This document shows positions 1-7,577 of a DNA stretch of 64,000 nt, one piece after another; position 1 is the stretch's first letter, and every line of letters starts with the position of its first letter. The DNA comes from Anaerolineaceae bacterium UBA4890 (GTDB taxonomy: Bacteria; Chloroflexota; Anaerolineae; Anaerolineales; Anaerolineaceae), in the NCBI GenBank assembly GCA_002399085.1, contig DHCY01000004.1, positions 15,722 to 79,721 on the forward strand, read 5' to 3'. The position numbers and the translations under genes were made by a program. Below the pieces are notes generated by a model that did no database searches, was not told the DNA's origin, and worked only from the letters and a program-made list of their open reading frames with translations.

Positions 1-501
1 GAATCGGGCGTTGCTGACTCGGTTGATCCGTTGGCTGGCTCGTACCTGGTTGAGTATCTGACTGATGAAATTGAAAAGCGAGCCGCAGAGTACATCGACA
101 AGATCGACGCAGTTGGCGGCGCATTGTCAGCTATTGAGAATGGCTACATTCAAAATGAAATCCAGGAAGCTGCCTTCCAGGCACAACGCGCACTTGAAAA
201 TAAGGATGATATCGTGGTTGGGGTCAATAAATTCCAGGTGAAAGAAGAAATCTCGCTTGAATCGTTGAAAATTGACCCGAAGGTCGAGCAGGATCAGCAC
301 GAACGCCTGGCTAGGCTGCGCGCTTCTCGTGACCCGCAGACGGTGGAAGCCTTGTTGAGCAAACTTGAAGCAACTGCCAACAGCGATGCCAACCTGATGC
401 CAGTGATAATTGAGTGTGTTGAAAACAAGCTCACACTGGGTGAGATCTGCAATCGTTTGCGAAAAGTATGGGGTGAATACGTTGCCCCCAATTTCATCTA
501 A
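1..501 (+). CDS. Methylmalonyl-CoA mutase catalytic subunit, C-terminal end (5' partial)
   Basis: The reading frame is open from base 1, so the gene starts upstream and only the last 166 residues are here. The visible part begins ESGVADSVDPLAGSYLVE, a well conserved stretch near the end of the B12-dependent acyl-CoA mutase barrel, and ends ...GEICNRLRKVWGEY. That is where the large catalytic chain of split mutases stops: no cobalamin-binding domain (DxHxxG) follows, so the B12 domain is presumably a separate gene outside the window. The enzyme interconverts succinyl-CoA and methylmalonyl-CoA. The epimerase gene 17 nt downstream supports the assignment. Ethylmalonyl- or isobutyryl-type mutases share this fold, so substrate specificity rests on that neighbour. 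Confidence 0.88.
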   Translation, partial: ESGVADSVDPLAGSYLVEYLTDEIEKRAAEYIDKIDAVGGALSAIENGYIQNEIQEAAFQAQRALENKDDIVVGVNKFQVKEEISLESLKIDPKVEQDQHERLARLRASRDPQTVEALLSKLEATANSDANLMPVIIECVENKLTLGEICNRLRKVWGEYVAPNFI

Positions 502-518
502 AAAACCGAAGGAGAGTT

Positions 519-926
519 ATGGCGAAAATTACCAAGATCAACCACGTCGCGATCGTTGTGCGCGATATCGAAGAATCACTCAAATTCTGGGAAGAAAGCC
601 TGGGTCTGAGCCTGGACCACATCGAAGTGGTGCCATCACAAAATTCGCGGGTCGCCTTCATACCAGTTGGTGATAGTGAAGTCGAGCTGGTGCAGCCCAC
701 CAGTAGTGAGACTGGTCTGGCGAGCTACCTGGAAAAACGCGGTGAAGGCATGCACCACTTGTGCCTGGAAGTCGACAATATCGACGCGAAGCTGACTGAA
801 CTGAAAGAAAAGGGCGTGCGCCTGATTAATGAGACCGCCGAAGTATTACCTGGACGAAAAATGGCATTCATTCACCCCAAAGCCGGTAATGGCGTGATGA
901 TCGAACTTTACCAACTGACGGACTGA
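519..926 (+). CDS. mce: Methylmalonyl-CoA epimerase
   Basis: A 135-residue protein of the vicinal-oxygen-chelate (glyoxalase) fold that interconverts (R)- and (S)-methylmalonyl-CoA. It opens with KINHVAIVVRDIEESLKFW, containing the first metal His, and has the second half-site GMHHLCLEVDNIDAKL at about residue 83 and the final metal Glu in GVMIELYQL near the C-terminus. Length is normal for the family. A GGAGAG Shine-Dalgarno sequence precedes the ATG. It lies 17 nt after the mutase subunit and probably forms a propionate/methylmalonyl module with it. Confidence 0.93.
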   Translation: MAKITKINHVAIVVRDIEESLKFWEESLGLSLDHIEVVPSQNSRVAFIPVGDSEVELVQPTSSETGLASYLEKRGEGMHHLCLEVDNIDAKLTELKEKGVRLINETAEVLPGRKMAFIHPKAGNGVMIELYQLTD

Positions 927-949
927 GTAAAAAACATTGAGGAGGTAAG

Positions 950-2290
950 ATGATCATAACCAACGGAAGCATTGTCACCTGGACAGAGCCCAACCAAATT
1001 TTGGAAGGGCATGAAATCCTGGTTGACGGTGGAAAAATTATGTCGATTGAGCCTGCTGGAGTGCTGAGGAATAAGTATCCCGAAGAAGAACTACTGGACG
1101 CGCAGGGTCAGCTGATCTTACCTGGCAACATTTGTGCCCATACCCATTTTTATGGCGCTTTCTCCCGGGGGATGGCAATTCCAGGTGAGCCGGCAGAGAA
1201 TTTTCAGCAAATCCTTGAGAAATTATGGTGGAAACTGGATAAAGCTCTCGATGAAGAAGGCACGCGTTATTCAGCACTGACCTTGTTGATCGACGCCATT
1301 AAATATGGCACAACCACGATCATTGATCATCATGCCTCGCCGAATTTTATCGACGGGTCCCTGGATGTGGTGTATGAAGCGGTACGGAAGGCGGGTTTGC
1401 GTTCAGCATTATGTTACGAAGTGACGGACCGCGACGGCAAGGAGCGGGCACTGGCAGGTATCCGGGAAAACAGCCGCTTTATTAGCAGGGTCATAGCGGG
1501 GGAGACCGACCCATTGGTCAAAGCGCATTTTGGCTTGCACGCCAGCCTGACTGTTTCAGAAGAAACGCTTGAAAAGTGCGTCATTGAGAATGAGAACCGG
1601 GTTGGCTTTCATGTACACGCTGCTGAAGGTGTGGTTGACCAGGAAGACTCGCTGGCGAAATATGGCGAGCGCGTGGTGGAACGGTTTTGGGACCGCAAGG
1701 TCTTGAACGATCGAAGCATTCTGGCACATGGTGTACACCTTTCTGAGAACGAGGTTCGCTTGCTGGCAGAAAGCAGGAGCTGGCTGACGCACCAACCGCG
1801 GTCGAATATGAACAACGCGGTGGGAGTAGCACCGATTGAGAAGCTGCTGGCGAGCGGTGTCAATGTGTGTCTGGGCAATGATGGCTTTTCGAATGCCATG
1901 TGGCAGGAATGGTTCTTCACCTACCTGCTGCAAAAGGACCGCAAAGGTGATCCGAGAGCGATGAACGGCTATGACGTTATCAAGATTGCGGTTCATAATA
2001 ATTCAGACCTTGCTACGCAAATTTGGGATGGTTTGCGCGTAGGCACTATCGAGCCTGGCGCCGCGGCAGATATCATCTTCGTCGATTATCACCCGATTAC
2101 GCCGATGAACACGGGTAATTTGCCATGGCACATTTTGTTTGGCTTCCGGGATGGGATGGTGACGATGACGATGGCAGGCGGCAAAGTGTTGATGAAAGAT
2201 CGCCAGTTATTGTTTCTGGATGAAGCTGAAATTGCAGCAAAATCGCGCGAAGTGGCTGCCCATACCTGGGCAAAGGTCGCAGAAATGTAA
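950..2290 (+). CDS. ssnA: SsnA-like aminohydrolase (amidohydrolase superfamily)
   Basis: A 446-residue amidohydrolase-superfamily protein. The metal-binding HxH pair is at residues 64 and 66 (NICAHTHFYGAF). Further metal or active-site segments are FHVHAAEG, ILAHGVHLSENE and VCLGNDGFSNAMWQEW, the last carrying the catalytic Asp. This pattern fits SsnA, a chlorohydrolase/guanine-deaminase relative found in gene clusters of selenium-dependent molybdenum hydroxylases. Two Mo hydroxylases lie downstream in this run, which supports the name, although no selD, yqeB or yqeC is in the window. The substrate is unknown; a purine or other N-heterocycle is an inference. The start follows an AGGAGG ribosome site. 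Confidence 0.8.
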   Translation: MIITNGSIVTWTEPNQILEGHEILVDGGKIMSIEPAGVLRNKYPEEELLDAQGQLILPGNICAHTHFYGAFSRGMAIPGEPAENFQQILEKLWWKLDKALDEEGTRYSALTLLIDAIKYGTTTIIDHHASPNFIDGSLDVVYEAVRKAGLRSALCYEVTDRDGKERALAGIRENSRFISRVIAGETDPLVKAHFGLHASLTVSEETLEKCVIENENRVGFHVHAAEGVVDQEDSLAKYGERVVERFWDRKVLNDRSILAHGVHLSENEVRLLAESRSWLTHQPRSNMNNAVGVAPIEKLLASGVNVCLGNDGFSNAMWQEWFFTYLLQKDRKGDPRAMNGYDVIKIAVHNNSDLATQIWDGLRVGTIEPGAAADIIFVDYHPITPMNTGNLPWHILFGFRDGMVTMTMAGGKVLMKDRQLLFLDEAEIAAKSREVAAHTWAKVAEM

Positions 2291-2300
2291 TGGAGAACAA

Positions 2301-2960
2301 ATGAAATATACGATTGGAATAATTGGTGGAACCGGTAAAGAAGGCAGCGGGTTGGGTTACCGCTGGGCGCTGGCAGGTCACAAAGTGATTATCGGCTCGC
2401 GAAACGCAGAAAAAGCGCTGCAAGCAGTTGAGATATTACGTGAAAAAATTGGCGAAAAGGAAGTTGAGCTCTCAGGAACCACAAACGATGAAGCAGTGAA
2501 AGCCTGCGATATTGCTGTGTTGACTGTGCCGTTTGCCGCGCATGCTGCCACGCTCGAAGGCTTGAAAGAAGAACTGCAAGGCAAACTGCTGATTGATGTG
2601 TGTGTCCCCCTTGTACCGCCTAAGGTCACCAAGGTGCAAATGCCGCCAGAGGGCAGCGCCGCACTGCAGGCTAAAGCGATTCTTGGACCCGATGTGCAAG
2701 TTGTGGATGCTTTCCAAACAGTGTCTTTCGAACACCTGCTTTCAGGTGAAGAGATCGACTGCGATGTGCTTGTTGCCGGCGGCAACAAGGAAGCTCGCGC
2801 GATCGTGATCGGTCTGGCTGAAGACATGGGTTTGAAAGCCTGGGACGCTGGCGTGATCGAGAACACGGTCGTGGTCGAAGGTCTCACGTCGATCCTGATC
2901 GGTTTGAATATCAAATATAAAGTACCTTCGGCTGGGATCAGAATTACTGGAATTGAATGA
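2301..2960 (+). CDS. npdG: NADPH-dependent F420 reductase
   Basis: A 219-residue Rossmann protein that transfers hydride between F420H2 and NADP+. The N-terminus has the dinucleotide motif IGIIGGTGKEGSGLGYR followed by AGHKVIIGSRNAEKA; the S-R after the second strand is the usual 2'-phosphate (NADP) recognition site in this family. The C-terminal half (CDVLVAGGNKEAR, then GLTSILIGLN) matches F420:NADP oxidoreductases. I chose the ATG at 2301, just after the SsnA stop and a GGAGAA site, because an upstream in-frame ATG would add 27 residues overlapping ssnA and unlike the family. Its stop overlaps the cofE start (ATGA), indicating translational coupling. Confidence 0.9.
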   Translation: MKYTIGIIGGTGKEGSGLGYRWALAGHKVIIGSRNAEKALQAVEILREKIGEKEVELSGTTNDEAVKACDIAVLTVPFAAHAATLEGLKEELQGKLLIDVCVPLVPPKVTKVQMPPEGSAALQAKAILGPDVQVVDAFQTVSFEHLLSGEEIDCDVLVAGGNKEARAIVIGLAEDMGLKAWDAGVIENTVVVEGLTSILIGLNIKYKVPSAGIRITGIE

Positions 2961-3736
2961 ACCAGACCAAACAACTTATTCTCACTGCAGTCGCCGGAAT
3001 TCCAATAGTCCAGGACGGTGATAACCTGGCTGAGATCATCTATCAGGCGATGCTTGACAGTGAATTGGATTTTAAAGACGGCGATGTGCTGGTTTTGGCA
3101 CAGAAGATAGTCTCGAAAGCAGAAGGACGCCTGGTTAACCTGAGCACTGTCACTCCTTCAGCGGAAGCGGTCGAACTGGCAGCTTATTTAGAGAAACGCC
3201 CTGAGCTGGTAGAGCTGATTTTGCAGGAAAGCAGCGAAATTTTACGCACCCGACCGGGTACAATCATCGTCCAGCACAAGGCGGGCTTCGTGTGCGCCAA
3301 TGCGGGCATTGACCACTCCAATGTGAAAGGTCCCTGGGGCGACGACGCAGACTGGGTTTTGCTTTTACCGGAAGATTCTGATAAAAGCGCGGCAAGAATC
3401 CGCAAGAAACTTGAAGAGAAGACCGGCAAACGGCTGGCGGTGTTGATCATCGACTCGCACGGACGTGCCTGGCGAAACGGCGTTTTAGGCACTGCGATTG
3501 GCGTGTCCGGAATGCCCGGGCTGGTTGATATGCGTGGAACAGAAGATATGAATGGCTACAAAATGCGGGTCACAACCATTGCAGCCGCAGACGAATTGGC
3601 TGCAAGCTCTTCGTTGATCATGGGGCAGACCAGCGAGAGCACGCCGGTGGTGCATGCCCGCGGCTTCCCCTATGGGATGCGCGAGGGGTCGGTTGCAGAG
3701 TTAATCCGTGACAAAGAAAAAGACATGTTCAGATGA
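2957..3736 (+). CDS. cofE: Coenzyme F420-0:L-glutamate ligase
   Basis: A 259-residue enzyme that adds L-glutamate residues to F420-0 using GTP. Diagnostic segments are DGDVLVLAQKIVSKAEGR (about residues 41-58), the FVCANAGIDHSNV loop (about 111-123), IIDSHGRAWRNGVLGTAIG and the C-terminal GRxxLRx-like GMREGSVAELIR. It corresponds to the stand-alone archaeal-type CofE and lacks the nitroreductase-like domain fused in actinobacterial FbiB. It overlaps npdG by 4 nt and cofD by 4 nt, so the three are probably translated as one coupled unit. Confidence 0.93.
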   Translation: MNQTKQLILTAVAGIPIVQDGDNLAEIIYQAMLDSELDFKDGDVLVLAQKIVSKAEGRLVNLSTVTPSAEAVELAAYLEKRPELVELILQESSEILRTRPGTIIVQHKAGFVCANAGIDHSNVKGPWGDDADWVLLLPEDSDKSAARIRKKLEEKTGKRLAVLIIDSHGRAWRNGVLGTAIGVSGMPGLVDMRGTEDMNGYKMRVTTIAAADELAASSSLIMGQTSESTPVVHARGFPYGMREGSVAELIRDKEKDMFR

Positions 3737-4707
3737 TTGAAAACATCTTTCCTCAATTTTCCCAACTGAAGGTGGTTGTGCTGGCTGGTGGTGTGGGCGG
3801 TGCCAAACTTGTTTTAGGTCTGGATCGCGTGCTTCCGATCGGAAATCTGGCTGCAATCGTTAATACAGGGGATGATTTTATCCATTTTGGTCTCAAAATT
3901 TGCCCTGATATTGACTCTGTGACTTATGCGCTGGCAGGGCTGTCGAATAAGAGCTATGGTTGGGGGCTGGAAGACGAGACCTGGAATGTTGCCAACGCGC
4001 TCGAAGCAATTGGAGCGCCAACCTGGTTTCAACTGGGCGACCGCGATCTGGCGACGCACCTGGAGCGGACCAGGCTGTTAGTGCAGGGCAAGAAGCTCAG
4101 CGAGGTCACTGCTGATCTTTGCGCCCGTTGGGGAATTGCCAGCCGAATTTTGCCGATGAGTGACGACGACGCTCCGACGTTGATCGAAACCAAAACAGGA
4201 ACAATCTTGCCTTTCCAGGATTACCTGGTAAGAGAAAAAGCCCAGCCGGAAGTTAATCGTATCCTGCTGCACGGTGGCGTTGAGCCGAAGTTGCTGCCTG
4301 AAGCTCTGCTCGCAATCCAGCAAGCGGACCTGGTGGTGATCGCGCCCTCCAACCCCTGGGTGAGCATTGATCCAATTTTAGCACTCGAAAGTATGCGTGA
4401 GGCGTTGCAGGAGAAATATTTGGTGGCTGTTTCGCCAATTATCCAGGGCAAGGCAATTAAGGGTCCTGCTGCCAAGATGTTTGCAGAGCTGGGAATTGAA
4501 CCTTCCAGCCTGGCTGTGATGGACCATTATGCCGATTTGCTGGACCTGTTCATCTATGATGCCAGTGAAAAGGCTTGCTCTCCCTATGACGTTCCGAATG
4601 GAATCGAAACGCGCCAAATGCAGACCATCATGACAGACGAAGCGGACAAGATCCAACTCGCCAGTGAAATCCTGGAATATTTTATCGAACAGGGTGCCGG
4701 CAAATGA
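3733..4707 (+). CDS. cofD: 2-phospho-L-lactate (or PEP) transferase, F420 biosynthesis
   Basis: A 324-residue CofD/FbiA family protein that joins the phospho-acid moiety of the activated precursor to the deazaflavin FO, giving F420-0 or dehydro-F420-0. Visible signatures are VVVLAGGVGGAKLVLGLDR at the N-terminus, AAIVNTGDDFIHFGLKICPD (FO and metal site), WFQLGDRDLATHLERTRLL and SNPWVSIDPIL. It begins in an ATGA overlap with cofE and ends in one with cofC. Which three-carbon substrate the route uses (lactyl phosphate, phosphoenolpyruvate or 3-phosphoglycerate) is set by CofC and cannot be decided from sequence alone. Confidence 0.93.
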   Translation: MIENIFPQFSQLKVVVLAGGVGGAKLVLGLDRVLPIGNLAAIVNTGDDFIHFGLKICPDIDSVTYALAGLSNKSYGWGLEDETWNVANALEAIGAPTWFQLGDRDLATHLERTRLLVQGKKLSEVTADLCARWGIASRILPMSDDDAPTLIETKTGTILPFQDYLVREKAQPEVNRILLHGGVEPKLLPEALLAIQQADLVVIAPSNPWVSIDPILALESMREALQEKYLVAVSPIIQGKAIKGPAAKMFAELGIEPSSLAVMDHYADLLDLFIYDASEKACSPYDVPNGIETRQMQTIMTDEADKIQLASEILEYFIEQGAGK

Positions 4708-5327
4708 GCTTGTGGGCGGTTCTACCGGTCAAACCACTGAACAAGGGGAAATCGCGCTTACACGGCTGTCTGGACGCTGAAGAAATACAAGATCTCAATC
4801 ACTCACTATTTGAAGAAGCTTTCCAAAAACTGAAGACTTGCCCAGAGATCGACGAAGTTTTGGTGGTTAGCCAGGATGAAAATGTGCTGGAATATGCACG
4901 TCGATCAGGCGGTGTAGCATTGAATGAAAACGCGCAAAGCAGCCTGAACGCGGCAGTTACCCAGGCGCTCGTCTTTATACTCGAAAATCACCCTGGCAGA
5001 GTGCTGATCCTCCCGGTTGATTTGCCATGGATGACTTCTGAAGACCTGTCAGAGCTGAGTACTCTGCGCCAGGAAGGGCAATTTATGGTTATTGTTCCCG
5101 ACTGCCGCCAATGGGGCACCAACGCAATTCTGCTCAGCCAGCCGGATCTGTTCAAACCCCAGTTTGGGCGTCGCTCGTTTCAAAAGCATTGCAGGCAAGC
5201 TGCAAATCAAGCCATTGAACTGGTGGTCTGGTTAAACAAAAACATCCAAAGAGATTTGGACACTCCCCAGGACTTAATATCCTATAATAAGGTTAAAATA
5301 ATTCCAATCCACACACTAACAGAGTAG
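4704..5327 (+). CDS. cofC: 2-phospho-L-lactate guanylyltransferase (F420 biosynthesis)
   Basis: A 207-residue nucleotidyltransferase-fold protein. The N-terminal LWAVLPVKPLNKGKSRL matches the GTP-binding start of CofC/FbiD, and the acidic metal motif is LILPVDLPWMTSEDL at about residues 98-112. CofC activates the three-carbon acid that CofD then transfers to FO. The FO synthase genes (cofG, cofH) are not in the window. It overlaps cofD by 4 nt and is followed 15 nt later by an F420-type oxidoreductase. Confidence 0.9.
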   Translation: MSLWAVLPVKPLNKGKSRLHGCLDAEEIQDLNHSLFEEAFQKLKTCPEIDEVLVVSQDENVLEYARRSGGVALNENAQSSLNAAVTQALVFILENHPGRVLILPVDLPWMTSEDLSELSTLRQEGQFMVIVPDCRQWGTNAILLSQPDLFKPQFGRRSFQKHCRQAANQAIELVVWLNKNIQRDLDTPQDLISYNKVKIIPIHTLTE

Positions 5328-5342
5328 AAAGGACTTCTCACC

Positions 5343-6344
5343 ATGTTCGAAAAAGTTGCTCTATACCTCCAGGATGCGCATGACCTGCGAGATGGTATTG
5401 AAATTGTTCAATATGCCGAAGAAAAAGGTTTTCATTCCGTTTGGCAAGCGGAGAGCCGGCTGGTGCGCGACGCGATCGTGCCCATGGCGGCATACGCGGC
5501 TGTCACCGAAAAAATCAAGGTCGGTTCCGCAGTGATCAACAACTGGACCCGCAATATCGGTCTGCTGGCGTCCACCTTCCTGACCCTGGACGACCTGGCT
5601 CCTGACCGCATAATTTGTGGCATAGGCGCCTGGTGGGATCCGCTTGCTAAGAACGTAGGCATCAAGCGCACCAAACCCTTGAAAGCAATGGAAGAGACCA
5701 TAACGGTTTTACGCAGGCTATTGAGTATGGAAAACGTGACCTTTGAGGGAGAGTTTGTGCAGGTGAATGGTATTGAATTGGATGTGGTGCACGGTCGCCG
5801 TGAGCCGCGTAACGTTCCGATTTATATCGGTGCGACTGGCGGAAAAATGATTGAGATGACCGGTCGGATCGCGGACGGCATCGTAATGAACTACTGTGTG
5901 CCCGTTGAGTATAACGATTACGCGCTTGAGCAACTTGATAAGGGACTGAAACAGTCTGGTAGAAAGATGGAAGATTTTGACCGCCCGCAGTTGGTGGTGT
6001 GCTCGGTGGATGAAGACCACGACAAGGCGATCGATACCACCCGCGAGCTGCTGACCCAATACCTGGCGCAACAACCGCACATCGCACAGGCATCTGGTGT
6101 TTCCATGGAGGTTGTTGAGAGTATCCAGGCGATTTTGGGCTGGCCGGCAACCCATGAACAAATCCAGGCTGCCAAACACCTGGTTCCCGAAGACCTGATC
6201 CACCGTATCACTGCCAGCGGTACCCCTGATGAGGCACGCGCGAAAGTAAAGGAGTATATCAATCACGGTTGTACCATTCCAATCCTTTATGGGGTTGGCG
6301 GGAATACCAAGTTACTGATCGACACATTCACAAGCGAGGGTTAA
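5343..6344 (+). CDS. LLM-class (luciferase-like, probably F420-dependent) oxidoreductase
   Basis: A 333-residue TIM-barrel protein of the bacterial luciferase superfamily, close to the methylenetetrahydromethanopterin-reductase-like group. Supporting segments are GIEIVQYAEEKGFHSVWQAE near the N-terminus, DRIICGIGAWWDPLAKNVG, and VPIYIGATGGKMIEMTGRIADG, where the conserved G-A/T-G-G-K loop contacts the flavin or deazaflavin phosphate. Members use FMN or F420. The position directly after cofC and in the same run as npdG favours F420, which is an inference. The substrate is unknown. Its TAA stop overlaps the next ATG (TAATG). Confidence 0.85.
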   Translation: MFEKVALYLQDAHDLRDGIEIVQYAEEKGFHSVWQAESRLVRDAIVPMAAYAAVTEKIKVGSAVINNWTRNIGLLASTFLTLDDLAPDRIICGIGAWWDPLAKNVGIKRTKPLKAMEETITVLRRLLSMENVTFEGEFVQVNGIELDVVHGRREPRNVPIYIGATGGKMIEMTGRIADGIVMNYCVPVEYNDYALEQLDKGLKQSGRKMEDFDRPQLVVCSVDEDHDKAIDTTRELLTQYLAQQPHIAQASGVSMEVVESIQAILGWPATHEQIQAAKHLVPEDLIHRITASGTPDEARAKVKEYINHGCTIPILYGVGGNTKLLIDTFTSEG

Positions 6345-6808
6345 TGCAAAAACTGCCCAGCAGCAATAGCTGCTATGTTTGCGGGAGAGAAAACCCAATC
6401 TCACTGAGACTGGAATTTTACGTCAACGATGACGGGGATGTGATCTCCGAATTCTGCATCGATGAAAATTATGCTGGTTATTCGGGTATGGTACATGGCG
6501 GCAATATTGCTGCCATCCTGGATGAAACTGCTGGGCGGGCTCTGACAACTGATGACCCCGATCGGTTTATGGTGACGAGCCAACTCAAGGTCAAATACCA
6601 TAAACCTGTGCCCACCAATACTCCCCTGCGCGCGATTGGCAAGGTTGTGAAGAAGCGCGGCAGGTCGGCAGTTGGTGCCAGCGAAATTAGAACTAAAGAA
6701 GGTGTTGTTCTGGCGAGCTGCGAAGCTTTTTTCGTTGAGGTGCTAGGGCAATTTAGTGATCATGAAAGCCTGGTGGATTCCGGGTGGAAGGTGTATCCAG
6801 ATGACTGA
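6344..6808 (+). CDS. PaaI-type hotdog-fold thioesterase
   Basis: A 154-residue hotdog-fold protein. The core is YSGMVHGGNIAAILDETAGRAL (residues about 46-67): HGG followed by a helix with the catalytic acidic residue is typical of PaaI/YbgC-like acyl-CoA thioesterases. The N-terminus has a CYVCGRENP segment seen in several PaaI-family proteins. The ATG at 6344 shares a base with the previous stop; a longer in-frame start at 6269 would lie inside the oxidoreductase gene. It overlaps the following FAD-subunit gene by 8 nt. The acyl substrate is unknown. Confidence 0.8.
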   Translation: MQKLPSSNSCYVCGRENPISLRLEFYVNDDGDVISEFCIDENYAGYSGMVHGGNIAAILDETAGRALTTDDPDRFMVTSQLKVKYHKPVPTNTPLRAIGKVVKKRGRSAVGASEIRTKEGVVLASCEAFFVEVLGQFSDHESLVDSGWKVYPDD

Positions 6809-7577
6809 AAGAAGCATTCAATATTTACGATCCCCCTCGCCGGAAGAAGCACTGACTCTGAAAGAACAATTCGGTGAGAAGACACAACTCCTTTTTGGCG
6901 GTAATTTTCAGCCAAAGCTTGAGGAGGGTGTTGAAGTTTTGATCGACCTGCAGGATACCAGTTTTGATGAGGTCGAATCGACTGACTCTGGTCTCAGGTT
7001 TGGCGGGTTGATAACCCTGAATTATTTGGCTGAGATCCTTGATCTGGCAGATTTTAGCGAAGCGCTCAGCATTGAATTTGGCTTGAATGTTCGCAATAGT
7101 CTCAGCCTAAGCAACTTTTTGGCGCATACAAGCGGGCGGTCACCGGTTTTGTGCTGCCTGGAAGCGCTGGGAGCCAGCGTTATCACACTGAAGCACCCCG
7201 AAGAAGTCGCGCTGTTTCAATATATATTTGAAAGAAAACAGGATGATCCGGTCTTAAACCTTCTGCTGACCGAACCGACGGGGCTTGCCTTCGAAAGCGT
7301 TGGCAGAAGCCCAAAAGACCTGCCGATTGTTTGTGTGGCTGCTGCCAAAACCGAAGATGGGGCGATCAGAGTGGCAGCAGGAGGCAGCGTGCAGGTCCTG
7401 CCTGGATTTACCATTGCAAGTTTTGATGAGGACGGGCAAAATGAGATCAAGGCAGCCCTCTCCGGAGCAGAGGATCAGTGGGCAAGCGCAGAATATCGCC
7501 GGGAAGTCGGCGCAATTTTGCTTTCAAGAGCGCTTCAAAAACTGCATCTTCGGGCTGCCAAACAGGAGGCGAGATGA
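6801..7577 (+). CDS. FAD-binding-type subunit of molybdenum hydroxylase 1 (YgfM-like)
   Basis: A 258-residue protein resembling the FAD-binding subunit of xanthine-dehydrogenase-family enzymes, in the position of ygfM next to an xdhD-like gene. The pattern LLFGGNFQPKLEEGVEVLIDL stands where canonical subunits have AGGTDL, and HTSGRSPVLCCLEALGASVITL stands where they have (T)IGGN. Both FAD-phosphate motifs are therefore degenerate, so actual FAD binding should be tested. The start at 6801 overlaps the thioesterase stop (ATGACTGA), and the end overlaps the next gene by 4 nt. It most likely relays electrons from the Fe-S domain of the next protein to an acceptor. Confidence 0.72.
   Translation: MTERSIQYLRSPSPEEALTLKEQFGEKTQLLFGGNFQPKLEEGVEVLIDLQDTSFDEVESTDSGLRFGGLITLNYLAEILDLADFSEALSIEFGLNVRNSLSLSNFLAHTSGRSPVLCCLEALGASVITLKHPEEVALFQYIFERKQDDPVLNLLLTEPTGLAFESVGRSPKDLPIVCVAAAKTEDGAIRVAAGGSVQVLPGFTIASFDEDGQNEIKAALSGAEDQWASAEYRREVGAILLSRALQKLHLRAAKQEAR

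Noticed and set aside
2033..2052. Element-like GCGCGTAGGCACTAT in ssnA, and GCGCGTAGACACCATAG at about 47604
   Set aside because: Both are imperfect matches inside coding regions and are best explained by chance.
5718..6266. 182-residue minus-strand frame opposite the luciferase-fold oxidoreductase
   Set aside because: It is antisense to a clearly supported gene, with no ribosome site or family signature.
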